Positions 7,032 to 17,313 are shown, counted from the stretch's first letter. The stretch: DNA of 64,000 nt from JAEUQQ01 sp963697285 (GCA_963697285.1 CAVONI010000002.1:310001-374000); one strand, 5' to 3'. Numbers and translations are program-made. Notes: generated by a model from the letters alone, not told the origin.

Positions 7032-8708
7032 GTGGCGAGGATTCTGACGCAACAGGCGGGAACTGCACCAGTGCTTTCGTCCGGACGCCCGACTTCCCTG
7101 AGCCCGCGCGCGCGCCTCCTGGCGGCGATCGCCATCGCCGTGCTGGTGCTCGTGCGCGTGCCGTCGATTGCCCAGCCGCCCGGGGGAGATCAAGGTCTGT
7201 ACGCGTACGCGGGCCAGCGGATCCTCGCCGGCGACGTCCCGTACCGCGACGCGTGGGATCAGAAGCCGCCAGCCATCCACGCGACCTACGCCCTGATGTG
7301 GGCCGCGTGGCCCGATGGCCGGGTCGTCGCCGCCACCGATCTCGTGGTGAGCGCAGGCATCGCGTGGCTGCTGTTCCTGATCGCGCGCCGCCTCACGGGC
7401 TCGGCAGGCGCCGGCGTGACGGTGGCGGTCCTGTACCTGTTGCTCGCCAATCCCGTGCACACGCGCCTCGGGGGCGCGCGCATTCGCGCGCAGGGCGAAC
7501 TCTTCATCGGCTTCTGGATCGCGTTCGGGATGCTGATGCTCCAGCGCGCAGCCGACGAGACCGAGCCGACGCCCCGCGCCGCAACCGTCCGCTCGCGGCT
7601 GACGCTCGTCGCCGGGATGTGCCTGGGCGTCGCCGCACTCTACAAGTACAACGCCATCTCGGCGGTTCTGCCCGCTGTCGTCGTGTTGCTCGTCGGGCGC
7701 ATCGGGATGCACGACTCTCGACCGGTGCTGCGTCGCGTGGCCGCGACGTATGGTCCGCTCGTGGTCGGCGTCGCGCTGCCCGTGCTCGTGATGCTGGGCG
7801 TGTTCGCTGCCGTGGGCGGGCTCAGCGACCTGTACCGCGCCACGATCACCTACAACCTGATGTACTCGGGCGAAACCTATCGCGGCGCCGGCGACCTGCT
7901 CCGGTACCTGGTCACGTTCCCCGTGCAGTACGCGCGGGTTGACTCGCTCTGGTGGATGGGCGGCCTCGGCTGCGTGATCCTGCTCGGGCGCTCGGTGGCC
8001 GCGCCACGCTACCTGGTCGTCCCCGCATGGGTCGTGGCAGCGTGCGTCTCGATCGCCGTGAACGGCAGCCGCGGGTTGCCGCAGTACTTCGTGCAGGCGT
8101 GGCCGCCGCTGGCGCTGGCCGCGGGCCTCGGGCTGGCGTGGACGTGGCGCCACCTGGGGCACGTCCCGCGCGTGGTGCTGCTCGTCGTGCTGGCGACCGG
8201 CATCTGGCGCGTCACCACCATCCCGAAGGCCATCGACTACACGCTTCACGATTTCAGGGGCCTTACCGGGCAACTCCCGCGCGAGGCGTATCTCGAGCGG
8301 TTCGGGCGACGGGAGTCGGGCGACAAGTTCAGTGCCCTGGCCATCGAGGAACTGGCCGCCTACGTGCGCGTCAACAGTGCGCCCGGCGATCGCGTGCTGG
8401 TCTTCGGGTTTTCGCCCTTCGCGCTGACGCTCGCCGGACGTCAGAGCGCCTCGCGGTTCTTCTGGAGCCGGCCCGTCATCGTCTCGTTCCTGGAAGGGAC
8501 GCCAGGGTACGGTGTGACGGGCATGCTCGACGAACTCACACGCACACGCCCGCGGCTGGTCGTGCTCCAGCGGCACGACTGGGATCCCGACGGCCCCGAC
8601 TCATTCAGCTTCTTCCTGAGCGATCCGAGGCTGCGGGCGTGGCTCGACGCGGGGTACGCCCCGGCCGGCGACGTCGGCAACTTCGCCATCTGGAAGCGGC
8701 GCGGATGA
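7032..8708 (+). CDS. GT-C membrane glycosyltransferase (PMT/ArnT family, GT39/GT83-like)
   Basis: 558-residue protein with about ten hydrophobic segments. After the first one comes a periplasmic loop with GGDQGLYAYAGQRILAGDVP and YRDAWDQKPP, the acidic first-loop signature of polyprenyl-phosphate-sugar-using GT-C enzymes. A soluble C-terminal segment follows (about 430-558). It begins at a GTG; an in-frame GTG at 7071 is an alternative and leaves more room for the divergent GT2 promoter. It probably transfers a sugar from a polyprenyl-phosphate donor to a surface glycan, lipid or protein. Its stop overlaps the next start (ATGA). Confidence 0.75.
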   Translation: MARILTQQAGTAPVLSSGRPTSLSPRARLLAAIAIAVLVLVRVPSIAQPPGGDQGLYAYAGQRILAGDVPYRDAWDQKPPAIHATYALMWAAWPDGRVVAATDLVVSAGIAWLLFLIARRLTGSAGAGVTVAVLYLLLANPVHTRLGGARIRAQGELFIGFWIAFGMLMLQRAADETEPTPRAATVRSRLTLVAGMCLGVAALYKYNAISAVLPAVVVLLVGRIGMHDSRPVLRRVAATYGPLVVGVALPVLVMLGVFAAVGGLSDLYRATITYNLMYSGETYRGAGDLLRYLVTFPVQYARVDSLWWMGGLGCVILLGRSVAAPRYLVVPAWVVAACVSIAVNGSRGLPQYFVQAWPPLALAAGLGLAWTWRHLGHVPRVVLLVVLATGIWRVTTIPKAIDYTLHDFRGLTGQLPREAYLERFGRRESGDKFSALAIEELAAYVRVNSAPGDRVLVFGFSPFALTLAGRQSASRFFWSRPVIVSFLEGTPGYGVTGMLDELTRTRPRLVVLQRHDWDPDGPDSFSFFLSDPRLRAWLDAGYAPAGDVGNFAIWKRRG

Positions 8709-10546
8709 GCGGCCTTCCCGCCACCATCAACGGCTCGGTCGCCGTCATCCCCCGGCGCGTGCGCGACCTGACGCCGCGCGCGTATCTGGTGCTGTTCGTC
8801 GTGGCCGTCGGCGTGGCCGCGGTGCTGCGCGGGGCGTTCCCCCGCGCCGATCCCCCGTGGCAGACGCCTGTCGGCGTGGTCTGGCACGACGAGGGCGCAT
8901 GGACCCACAACGCCCGCAACAAGGCGTTGTGGGGCACGTGGACGGTGGCGCGCGACAACTGGAACCCGATGTACGTGGCGCCGGTCTTCACGGCGCTCGA
9001 GTACGCCTCGTTCGAGGCGTTCGGCGTGGGGTTGTGGCAGGCGCGCCTGGTGTCGATGCTTGCGGGGATCATCGCCGTCGTGGGGCTCGGCGCAGGCATC
9101 ACGCGGCTCGGCGGGCGCGCGGCGGGACTGATCGCGGCATCGTTGCTGGCGACGAACTACGTGTGGGTCATGTACTCGCGCGCGGCGTTGATGGAAGCGA
9201 CCATGGTCGCCTTCATCGTCGCCGGATGGTGGGCGTTCGTGCGCGCCACGACCACGCGGCGCGCCGGGTGGGCCCTGCCCGCCGCCACCTTCGCGTGGGC
9301 GGCCTACTTCACGAAGGCCTCGGCCGTGTTCTTCATCGCGGCGATGGGCATCGTCTGTGTTGCCGGCCTTGTCGAGTCGTGGTGGGCCCGACGAGGGCAA
9401 CGCGCGCAGCGCTCGGAGTCGGCCCCTGGCTGGGCCTCGGATCTCGGCGTCGTCTTCCGCTCGGCCGACGGCCGCATCCTGGCGCTGACGCTGGCGTCTC
9501 TCGTCCTCGTCGGGCTGGCGGCGTTCCTCGTGTTCGTCCTCCCGAACCTCGCCGACTACGTGTTCTACAACTGGCAGATGTCGGTGACACGGAAGCCGAG
9601 CTACACGTTCAGGGCGCTGGTGGATCGCTTCTCGTGGTTCCCCGTCGTCCACGACATCTTCACCCGGATGTGGTTCACGTTCGTCGTGGCCCTCGTGGCG
9701 GCCGCCGGCATGCTCGTACGCTGGCGCGAGGCGCATGCCGGCGACCGCCTGCTGCTGGCGTGGATCGTCGTCGGCACGGCCGAACTGCTCGTGCACGACG
9801 TCGGCAACGAGCGACGCCTGGTGTTCCTCATCCCTGCGCTCGTCGGCGTGGCCGCGCTGGCGCTCGGACGCGAGGGGCGGCTGCTGCCGGCCTCGCTCGC
9901 CGACTGCTCGCGACGCCAGGCCGCGTGGGCCCTGCCGCTCGTCCTCTACGCGGCCTACCTGCTGGTCGGCTCGATCGCCCGGCTGGTGTTCCTCTACCAG
10001 ATCGGACCATCGGTGCGGCTCTCTGCCGTGCTCGCGGTGACCGTCGTGGTGATACTGGTCGCCACGTGGCCGCGGCTGCCACGCCTGTTGTCGGCCCAGC
10101 GGATTGGCCTGCGGGCGGCCCTGGCGCTCACGGGCCTGCTGTGTGCCGGCGACGTCGTCCAGTACGGGCAGTGGGCCCTGGGGCGCACGTACGAGAACTA
10201 CGGGGCGATGCGGATCGTGGCCGAGCGGCTGACGCCGGGCACCGTGGTCCAGGGCAAGCTGGCAAACGGTCTGGCGCTCGAGAGCCGGATCGTGCCGATC
10301 TTCGTGGGAAAGAACTTCGGCAACTACGACGACCGCCTGTTGCGCGACGATGCCCGGTTCATCCTGACGTACGTGAAGCCGCGGGTGGGATACGAGGGTG
10401 CCGTGATCACCGAAGTACTCGACGCGTATCCTCGCCACAGAGTACGCTGGATGGTTCCGGTTGCCGAGTCCGGCACCGGCGAGGACATGGCCGCGTTGAT
10501 CGAGAAGAACCCTCCCAGCCCAGAGTCGCCCCGTGCGCACGATTGA
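8705..10546 (+). CDS. GT-C membrane glycosyltransferase (PMT/ArnT family), second copy
   Basis: 613 residues, many transmembrane segments. The first periplasmic loop contains GVVWHDEGAWTHNARNKALW, where the DE pair matches the catalytic acidic residues of GT-C enzymes, followed by RDNWNPMYVAPVFTALEY. It starts in the stop of the upstream GT-C gene (ATGA) and its own end overlaps the following methyltransferase start by 14 bases, so the block is cotranscribed. The paralogues differ in their C-terminal domains, suggesting two different sugars or acceptors. Confidence 0.75.
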   Translation: MSGLPATINGSVAVIPRRVRDLTPRAYLVLFVVAVGVAAVLRGAFPRADPPWQTPVGVVWHDEGAWTHNARNKALWGTWTVARDNWNPMYVAPVFTALEYASFEAFGVGLWQARLVSMLAGIIAVVGLGAGITRLGGRAAGLIAASLLATNYVWVMYSRAALMEATMVAFIVAGWWAFVRATTTRRAGWALPAATFAWAAYFTKASAVFFIAAMGIVCVAGLVESWWARRGQRAQRSESAPGWASDLGVVFRSADGRILALTLASLVLVGLAAFLVFVLPNLADYVFYNWQMSVTRKPSYTFRALVDRFSWFPVVHDIFTRMWFTFVVALVAAAGMLVRWREAHAGDRLLLAWIVVGTAELLVHDVGNERRLVFLIPALVGVAALALGREGRLLPASLADCSRRQAAWALPLVLYAAYLLVGSIARLVFLYQIGPSVRLSAVLAVTVVVILVATWPRLPRLLSAQRIGLRAALALTGLLCAGDVVQYGQWALGRTYENYGAMRIVAERLTPGTVVQGKLANGLALESRIVPIFVGKNFGNYDDRLLRDDARFILTYVKPRVGYEGAVITEVLDAYPRHRVRWMVPVAESGTGEDMAALIEKNPPSPESPRAHD

Positions 10547-11366
10547 CGAAGGCGCCATCAAGGCGCACGCCGATCGTCGTTTCAGGTCGGAGTACGACTA
10601 CGCGCTGTTCGAGTACTGGCGAAGCGCCAAGGTGCTGACGTGGCTCAGTCGGCTTGGCGTCACCCTGCACGGCCAGGTGCTCGACGCGGGCTGTGGCGGC
10701 GGTGGCATGCCGCTCTCGTTCGCCGAGGAGTCGGATCACGTGTTCGCCATCGATCTCGTGGACCGCTTCCGCGACGCCGGGACGCGGCTGGCCGGCGAGA
10801 AGGGCATCACGAACCTGTCGTTCGCGCAAGCGGATGGCTGCGCCCTCCCGTTCGCGACCGCTGCGTTCGACGTCGTGCTGTCGCACGCGGTCATCGAGCA
10901 CGTGCACGACGCGCCGCGTTACCTGCGCGAGTGCGCGCGCGTGCTGAAGCCGGGGGGCTGGATGTACCTCTCGACGTCGCCGTACCTGTCGTTCGCGGGG
11001 GCGCACCTGCCCCGCCTCAAGGTCCCGATCCCGCTTCACCTGCTCCTGGGACGCACGCTGGCGTTCAAGACGTTCGTGTGGCTCGCCGCGCATGCGCCCG
11101 GTGCGCTGCGCGAACCCGCCGACGAGAACTCGTTCATCAAGCTCGCCCGGCAGGGCAGGATGAAGGACGACGACCTGCTGGAGCTGGTGACGCTCGAGCG
11201 GCTGCGCGGCCAGATCGCCGGCGCAGGCTTCTCGGTGGCGCACGAGCACCTGCACGTCACGAAGACGTTCAGGAACCTGCCGTCCCCCCTCGCCCGCTGG
11301 TTGCGCGAGAGCCCGTTGACCCAGGACATCGTCATCGGGAACATGGAGTACGTGCTGAGGCACTGA
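10533..11366 (+). CDS. SAM-dependent class I methyltransferase
   Basis: 277 residues, GTG start. Motif I VLDAGCGGGGMPLSF lies near residue 49, an acidic end of strand 2 in FAIDLVDRF near 70, and the Methyltransf_11 hallmarks SHAVIEHVHDAPRYLRE and VLKPGGWMYLSTSP around 112-150. It would methylate a sugar or lipid intermediate of the glycan pathway; the acceptor is not evident. The start overlaps the end of the GT-C gene and the stop overlaps the next start. Confidence 0.85.
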   Translation: MRTIDEGAIKAHADRRFRSEYDYALFEYWRSAKVLTWLSRLGVTLHGQVLDAGCGGGGMPLSFAEESDHVFAIDLVDRFRDAGTRLAGEKGITNLSFAQADGCALPFATAAFDVVLSHAVIEHVHDAPRYLRECARVLKPGGWMYLSTSPYLSFAGAHLPRLKVPIPLHLLLGRTLAFKTFVWLAAHAPGALREPADENSFIKLARQGRMKDDDLLELVTLERLRGQIAGAGFSVAHEHLHVTKTFRNLPSPLARWLRESPLTQDIVIGNMEYVLRH

Positions 11367-12409
11367 TGCCGACGATCGAACCTTTCCGGCCAGGCGATCG
11401 CCACGCGATCGAACAGCTCTATCGGCGCGTGTTCGGGGCCGACATGGCGGAAGCCAATCGCTTGCGCTGGGACTGGCAGTACACCAGGAATCCGAACAAC
11501 CCGCCGACCGGTCCGCTGATCTGGATCGCCCGCGAGGGACCGGCCGTCATCGGCCAGTACGCGACGATGCCCGTGCGCGCCCGCGTGCAGGGTACCGACG
11601 TCGACGCGGCCTGGGGCATGGACGTGATGGTCGCGCCCGAGCGGCAGCGCCAGGGCCTGGGCGAGGTCCTGTTCAGCACGTGGGACACCAATGTCGGCGC
11701 CTCGCTGGGACTGGGCCTGTCTGACGCGTCGTTCCGCCTGTTCAAGAAGATGCGCTGGCCGAACGTGGGCCCCGTCCCGTGCCTCGTGAAGCCCCTGACG
11801 CGCCGCGCCTTCAGGCATCCGCGATGGCCGACGCCGGTGAACCGGCTCATCTCGGCGCTGACGTATCCGTTGGTGAAGATCGTGGCCCGGGCCAGGCCCC
11901 TCAGGGGCGAGACGACGGTCACGCGACATTTCGACGAGCGTTTCACGGCGCTCTGGGAGCGCGTGAAGGATCGTTTCGCGTTCGTCGTCCGCCGTGATGC
12001 GGCCTACCTCCAGTGGAAGTACATCGCGCCGCCGCACGTGCGGTACATCGTCGCGGTCGTGACGCGCGACGACGACGTGGCCGGCTACGCGGTGTACCGT
12101 CACGCACACGAACCGCGAGGCAAGGTGACGCTGCTGGTCGACTTCCTGACGGATCCCGGCGACGACGACGCCTTCGTGACGCTGGTGCGGTTCGTGGATC
12201 GCGCGGCACGCGATGCCGACTCAGACAAGATCCGGACGTTCTCGCTCGACGAGCGCTTCAGGGCGATGCTCAAGCGAAACGGGTATTTCGAGGTCGCCTC
12301 GACCATGGAGTTCGTCGCCAAGGTGAACGCGTTCGGCGTGGGCGAGGCGTTTTACAAGGACACGAGCACGTGGCACGTAACGCTGGGCGATTCGGACCAG
12401 GACCGATGA
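11366..12409 (+). CDS. GNAT-type N-acyltransferase of the glycan cluster
   Basis: 347 residues starting at the ATGA overlap. The N-terminal half has a GNAT acyl-CoA site: IGQYATMPVRARV leading to WGMDVMVAPERQRQGLGEVL, where the R-x2-x-G-x-G/A-like loop is RQGLG. The second half repeats a GNAT-like fold weakly, as in double-GNAT/FemX-like proteins. Expected role: N-acylation of an amino sugar before export. The following deacetylase-like gene could generate the free amine (inference). Confidence 0.7.
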   Translation: MPTIEPFRPGDRHAIEQLYRRVFGADMAEANRLRWDWQYTRNPNNPPTGPLIWIAREGPAVIGQYATMPVRARVQGTDVDAAWGMDVMVAPERQRQGLGEVLFSTWDTNVGASLGLGLSDASFRLFKKMRWPNVGPVPCLVKPLTRRAFRHPRWPTPVNRLISALTYPLVKIVARARPLRGETTVTRHFDERFTALWERVKDRFAFVVRRDAAYLQWKYIAPPHVRYIVAVVTRDDDVAGYAVYRHAHEPRGKVTLLVDFLTDPGDDDAFVTLVRFVDRAARDADSDKIRTFSLDERFRAMLKRNGYFEVASTMEFVAKVNAFGVGEAFYKDTSTWHVTLGDSDQDR

Positions 12410-13380
12410 GCCCGTGGCCCGCCCTGCTGGTGGGCATCGACACCGAGAGCGACGACCAGTGGTCGGCGTCGAAGCGCGCCCAGCCGACGTTCGAGAATCT
12501 CTACGCGCTGCCAATGCTGCACGCGCTGTTCCGCAGGCACGGCGTCCGGCCCACCTACGTCATCACGTATCCCGTCGCGAAGGACGCGCGGTCGGCCGAT
12601 GTGTTGCGGACGCTGCGCGAGAGCGGCACGTGCGAGATCGGCGCGCACCACCACGTGTGGGAGACGCCGCCTGTCAGCGAGGCCGATCGCGCCGGGCACG
12701 CCTACGCCTCGATGCTGCCGCTCGCGCAATTCTCGGCCCAGTTGACGCAACTGACCGACGCCATCACCGACGCGGTCGGCGAGCGTCCACGCGCATATCG
12801 CTCCGGCCGGTTCGGGTTCGCGGCCGAGCACGTGCAGGCGCTCGAGCACGCCGGCTACACCGTCGAGTCGAGCGTCGCGCCGCTGTTCTGCGAGGCGCAC
12901 AAGGGGGGGCCCGACTTCGCCGATGCGCCGCTCACGCCCTACTTCCTCGCCTACGACGACGCGGCACGGGCCGGCACGAGCCAGTTGCTCGAGTTGCCCG
13001 TCTCGTGCGGGCTGAGCCGTAACGTGCCACACGCGCTTCAGGTGGCGTGGACACGCGTCCCCAGGCCGTACACGACGCGGCGCGTGCTGAAGAAGCTCGG
13101 TATCGTGCGCCCGCTGTGGTTGCGGCCCTCGTATTCGTCGTTCGACGACATGTGTCATCTCGCCCGGCGGCTGGCGGCGGCTGGCGAACCACTGCTCAAC
13201 ATGCTCTTCCACTCGAGCGAGATCGTCGTGGGCGGGAGCCCGTACAACCGCACGCAGGCCGAACTCGATGCCTTCCTCGATCGCCTCGACCGGTTCCTCG
13301 CGTTCGCCGTCGGGACGCTGAACGCCACGCCTCTCACGCTGAGCGAGTGCCGCAACGCGTGGTGTGCGCCACGCGCATGA
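12406..13380 (+). CDS. polysaccharide deacetylase-like protein (NodB-type, divergent)
   Basis: 324 residues. It opens with LLVGIDTESDDQWS, where the acidic pair matches the catalytic/metal Asp of NodB enzymes (often written TFDDG). GAHHHVWETPP supplies the HxxxH-like metal histidines, and YRSGRFGFAAEHVQALEHAGY is the usual R-x-P/G-x-G region. A later LNMLFHSSEI supplies the final His. ATGA overlaps join it to both neighbours. It probably deacetylates an N-acetyl sugar in the cytoplasm or periplasm; there is no clear signal peptide. Confidence 0.75.
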   Translation: MSPWPALLVGIDTESDDQWSASKRAQPTFENLYALPMLHALFRRHGVRPTYVITYPVAKDARSADVLRTLRESGTCEIGAHHHVWETPPVSEADRAGHAYASMLPLAQFSAQLTQLTDAITDAVGERPRAYRSGRFGFAAEHVQALEHAGYTVESSVAPLFCEAHKGGPDFADAPLTPYFLAYDDAARAGTSQLLELPVSCGLSRNVPHALQVAWTRVPRPYTTRRVLKKLGIVRPLWLRPSYSSFDDMCHLARRLAAAGEPLLNMLFHSSEIVVGGSPYNRTQAELDAFLDRLDRFLAFAVGTLNATPLTLSECRNAWCAPRA

Positions 13381-14549
13381 CCGCGACCATGCCGTCGTTG
13401 CGCATCTGCCACATCACGCCACACCTGCCACCCGATCAGGCCGCCAATGCCCTGCTGCCGGCCCACCTGGGCCAATGGGCCATTGCAGCGGGGCACGAGG
13501 TCAGCTTCGTCTCCCACCCGCCGAGGCAGACGCGGGGCGCACCGGTGATTCCGGCCACCTACATCCCCTCGCGCCATCGTGACGCGAAGGTGCTGGGCTC
13601 GATGAAGCTGGCGTCGCTGCTCGAGACCATGCGGATTCAGCGCGACGTGGGGCCGGTGGTTGACCACGCCGACGTGGTGCACGTGCACAGCAACGGCCTG
13701 CTGGCCGAGGCGGCCGGGTTGCTGGCGATCCGGCACCGCAAGCCCGTCGTGCTCACGCTGTACGGCACCGAGATCTGGCACTACCGCAAGAAGCCAGGCA
13801 TCGACCTCTTCACCCGCCTGTATCGGCGCGCCTCACGTGTCACCTTCTACAGCCGCGGCCTGATGGAGCATGCGATTGGCGAGGGGCTCGGGCGGGCCGG
13901 GTTGAGGTGCGTGTACCCGCCGGTGGCCGACGCCTTCTCCTTCGTCGACGCCGCCACGCAGGCGGGCCTCCGCGCGCATCTCGGCGTCACCGCATCCCGA
14001 CTCCTCGTGAACGTGAAGCGGCTCCATCCGCTGGCGGGCCAGCGCTACCTCATCGAAGCGATGCCGGCGATCCTCGCGTCGCACCCCGACACGCACCTGG
14101 TCATCTGCGGCACCGGGCCGCTCGCCACCGACCTCGAGATGCGGGTGCAGGCGCTCGACATCGAGCAGCACGTGACCTTCACGGGCCTGATTCCCAACCA
14201 GCGCGTCGCCCAGTACGTCGCGGCTGCCGACCTCTTCGTCCTGCCGTCGCTGCTCGAGGCGCTGCCCACGGTCGCGGTCGAGGCCCTGGCGTCGGGCACC
14301 CCCGTGGTGAGCGCCGATCATCCGGGTGGCGTGGAGTTGCAGGAGTTGTTCGGTGACGACGTGGGCGTCGTGCCTCGCGAGCAGGCTGCCGCGCTCGCCC
14401 GGAAGGTGTCGGAGCGTCTCGCTGTGCCAAGGCGGACGTTGCCCGCCACCCACGGCACCATCGACCGCGAGTTCAGGCCGGCCGTCGTCCTGCGCCACTA
14501 CCTCGACGTGTACCGGGACGCGATCGCCGACTCCCGCCGCAGGCGGTGA
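13377..14549 (+). CDS. family 4 glycosyltransferase
   Basis: 390 residues, GT-B fold. N-terminal domain: ICHITPHLPPDQAANALLPA, then ADVVHVHSNG and LTLYGTEIWHYRK. C-terminal nucleotide-sugar domain: VKRLHPLAGQRYLIEA, LVICGTGPLATDLE, VTFTGLIPNQRV and FVLPSLLEALPTVAVEALAS, whose E-x7-E motif binds the donor. This is the last gene of the glycan operon; a 210-base gap follows before murJ. Confidence 0.9.
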   Translation: MTATMPSLRICHITPHLPPDQAANALLPAHLGQWAIAAGHEVSFVSHPPRQTRGAPVIPATYIPSRHRDAKVLGSMKLASLLETMRIQRDVGPVVDHADVVHVHSNGLLAEAAGLLAIRHRKPVVLTLYGTEIWHYRKKPGIDLFTRLYRRASRVTFYSRGLMEHAIGEGLGRAGLRCVYPPVADAFSFVDAATQAGLRAHLGVTASRLLVNVKRLHPLAGQRYLIEAMPAILASHPDTHLVICGTGPLATDLEMRVQALDIEQHVTFTGLIPNQRVAQYVAAADLFVLPSLLEALPTVAVEALASGTPVVSADHPGGVELQELFGDDVGVVPREQAAALARKVSERLAVPRRTLPATHGTIDREFRPAVVLRHYLDVYRDAIADSRRRR

Positions 14550-14759
14550 CCTGGCCATGACGCTGCGCCACGCGTGCGTCGGGTCGGGGCGTCCAAACTA
14601 TTTGGCGGGCGCCGTCGTCTCATCCTGCACGACAGGCCAAGCACGAGCCTCTCAACCATCCTCCTTGCGGGTCGCGGCGCCACGCTGCGGCCCGTCCTTT
14701 TGTACGCCGGGCACGCCAGCGTCACGCCGGTCGCGTGCTACGCTGGCGCCTGCTTGACG

Positions 14760-16398
14760 ATGTCCGCGTCAGAACCCGATCGCCCAGGAACCTCGACATC
14801 GACGGGGCTCGCGCGCTCGGCGGGACTCGTGGGCATCGCGACGATGGCGAGTCGCGTGCTCGGCCTCGTGCGCGACGTGCTCTACGCCGGGCTCTTCGGC
14901 GCCGGCGACGTGATGGACGCGTTCACGGTCGCCTTTCGCATCCCCAACCTCCTGCGCGACCTGTTCGCCGAAGGCGCCATGAGCGCGGCCTTCGTCCCCG
15001 CGTTCACGCGAGCGCTGACCGGCCAGGGTCGCGCGGCCGCCTGGCAACTCGGGCGCCGGATCATGAGCCTGCTCCTGCTCGTGACGTTCGTGGTCGTGCT
15101 GCTCGGCATGGCGTTCGCCGGACCCCTGTCGCGGTGGTACGCCGGCGATTACGCGCAGGTGCCGGGCAAGCTCGAACTCACGGTGTTCCTGACGCGGATC
15201 ATGTTCCCGTTCCTCGTGCTCGTGGCGCTGGCCGTGGCGTGCATGGGGATGCTCAACGCCTTGCGGCACTTCTTCGTGCCCGCCCTGTCGCCCGCGCTGT
15301 TCAATGTCGGGGCCATCATCGCCGCCGTGGCCATCGTGCCGCTCATGCCTGCCTTCGGCCTGCACCCGGCCACCGGCCTGGCGATCGGCACCCTCCTGGG
15401 CGGGTTCCTCCAGTTCGCCGTGCAGTGGCCCGCCCTGCGACAAGGAGGGCTTCAGGTTCAGGTTCGAGCTTGCGCCGCGTGACCCCGGCGTCCGCGAGGT
15501 GCTGCTGCTGATGGTGCCGAGCACCGTCGGTCTGGCCGCCGTCCAGATCAACCAGTTCGTGAACACGCTGCTCGCGACGGGCGAAGGCACGGGCGCCGTC
15601 TCGTGGCTCAATTTCTCGTTCAGGTTGATGTACTTGCCGATCGGCTTGTTCGGCGTCTCGGTCGCCGCGGCCTCGCTGCCGACCCTGTCGTCGGATGCCG
15701 CACGCGGCGACCTGCCGGCGATGCGGCGCACGCTGTCGAGCGGCATGCGGTTGATGCTCATGCTCAACGTGCCGGCGACCATCGGCCTCATGGCGTTGGC
15801 CACACCGATCGTGGCGCTGATCTTCGAGCGGGGAGCCTTCACGCCTGCCGACACGACGGCCACGGCGACTGCCCTGCTCTGCTATGCGCCAGGCCTGCTT
15901 GGCTACTCGGCGGTCAAGCTCACCACGCCGGCGTTCTATGCCTTGCGCGACGCGCGCACGCCCGTGACCGTCAGCATCCTCTCAGTGTTGACCAACGTCG
16001 GCCTGAACCTCGCGCTGGTCGGTCCGTTCGGCTACCGTGGTCTCGCCCTGGGCACCGCGCTGTCGGCCATCCTGAACGCCGTCGTGCTCGCGTGGTTGCT
16101 TCGCCGACGGCTCGGCGGGCTCGACGAATCCCGGATCGGGGCGTCACTCGTGCGCATCGTTGCCGCCTCGCTGGTCATGGGTGCCGTGGCGATGGGCACC
16201 AACTACGCGCTGCAGGGGGTGCTGGCCCAGAGGGGGTTTGCGGGGCACTTGCTGCAGGTGTCAGTGTGCATCGGTGCGAGCGTCGTCACCCTGGCGATCG
16301 CCGCGCGCGTGCTCGGCCTGAGCGAGTTCACCGACGCTGTGGCGATGGTGAAAGCACGGCTGGCCCGTCGCGCTACCAGGCAGGGCCAGGTTCCCTGA
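14760..16398 (+). CDS. murJ: MurJ lipid II flippase, interrupted by a +1 frameshift
   Basis: The two frames together give about 545 residues, the normal MurJ length. Frame 1 (14760 to about 15440) carries SAGLVGIATMASRVLGLVRD and RIPNLLRDLFAEGAMSAAFV, both MurJ hallmarks; frame 2 (to 16398) continues with EVLLLMVPSTVGLAAVQINQ. In CTGCGACAAGGAG at 15435-15447, removing one base near 15441 restores LRKEGF and continuous reading. MurJ moves lipid II across the inner membrane for peptidoglycan synthesis and is normally essential, so a sequencing error is more likely than real loss. ATG 14760 is the likely start, with an in-frame TTG at 14754. Confidence 0.85.
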
Positions 16399-16460
16399 GG
16401 CCCGGCGCGCTGCTCGTGCGCCGAGCCGCAGCGGGGGCCTGACGGGCAGGGGGCGTGTGG

Positions 16461-16466
16461 TACGAT
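16461..16466 (+). promoter_or_regulatory. -10-like TACGAT, 6 nt before the rhomboid GTG
   Basis: The spacing to the GTG at 16473 places transcription start at or next to the start codon, which fits a leaderless mRNA. Confidence 0.4.
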
Positions 16467-16472
16467 CCGCCC

Positions 16473-17218
16473 GTGCGCCGCAATCCGTATGCCCAGTCAG
16501 TGTCGTTTGGTCCCGGGTCCGCTGACGCCGGCCGTCAGAAGCCCTCATCATCGCCAACGTCGTGATGTTCATGATCACGGCGGTCGTCCCACGGATCTCG
16601 ATCCTGCTGGGATTGATGCCTGCCGCCGTGTTCGGCGAGTTGGCCATCTGGCAGCCGGTGACGTACGCGTTCCTGCACCTCGACCTGATGCACCTCGTGT
16701 TCAACATGCTGGCGCTGTGGATGTTCGGTGTCGAGCTCGAACGCCTCTGGGGCACCCAGTATTTCGGAATCTACTACGCGGTCTGCGGGATTGGCGCGGC
16801 CGTCACCACGCTCCTGGTCTCGCTGCTGCCGTTCGAGGCAACCTCGCCGATCTTCTACACGAGCACGATCGGGGCCTCGGGCGCCGTCTACGGGCTGCTG
16901 TTCGCGTGGGCCAAGTACTTCCCGTCGCGCCAGGTGCTGATGTTCTTCGTGTTTCCCCTGCCCGCGCGCATGTTCGTCTTCATCATGGGCGCAATCACGC
17001 TGTGGTTTGCGGTCACCGCCAGCGGGAGCGGCATTGCGCACGTCACCCACCTTGGGGGGCTCGTCGCCGGCTGGCTCTACCTGCGCGGCCAGGGCGGCGG
17101 AGGCGGTGGGCTGGTGGCCGAGGTCAAATACCGATACCTGAAGTGGAAGATGGCGCGCCTGCGCCGGAACTTCGACGTGGTGTCAGGGGGCCGCTCGCGC
17201 TGGGACGGCAGGCACTGA
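16473..17218 (+). CDS. rhomboid family intramembrane serine protease, N-terminus frameshifted
   Basis: The main open frame runs 16562-17218 (218 codons). The true N-terminus probably starts at GTG 16473, which encodes RRNPYAQSVSFGPG. Two single-base insertions, one in the TCCCGGG run near 16512 and one near 16540, bring this into frame with ALIIANVVMFM. Rhomboid motifs: HLDLMHLVFNML, GASGAVYGLL with the catalytic Ser in GxSG, and a late His in AHVTHLGGLVAGW. Six membrane segments. A Gly-rich linker and basic C-terminal tail follow. It cleaves membrane proteins within the bilayer; the substrate is unknown. Confidence 0.8.
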
Positions 17219-17313
17219 TCCCCACGCGCCAGGCGCAGTCCCGCGGCACCCGGGGCGCGACGGCCGTGCTCCACCGCGTCACCGGATGGCGCTGGCGGGT
17301 GTCTCGGTTCGGG

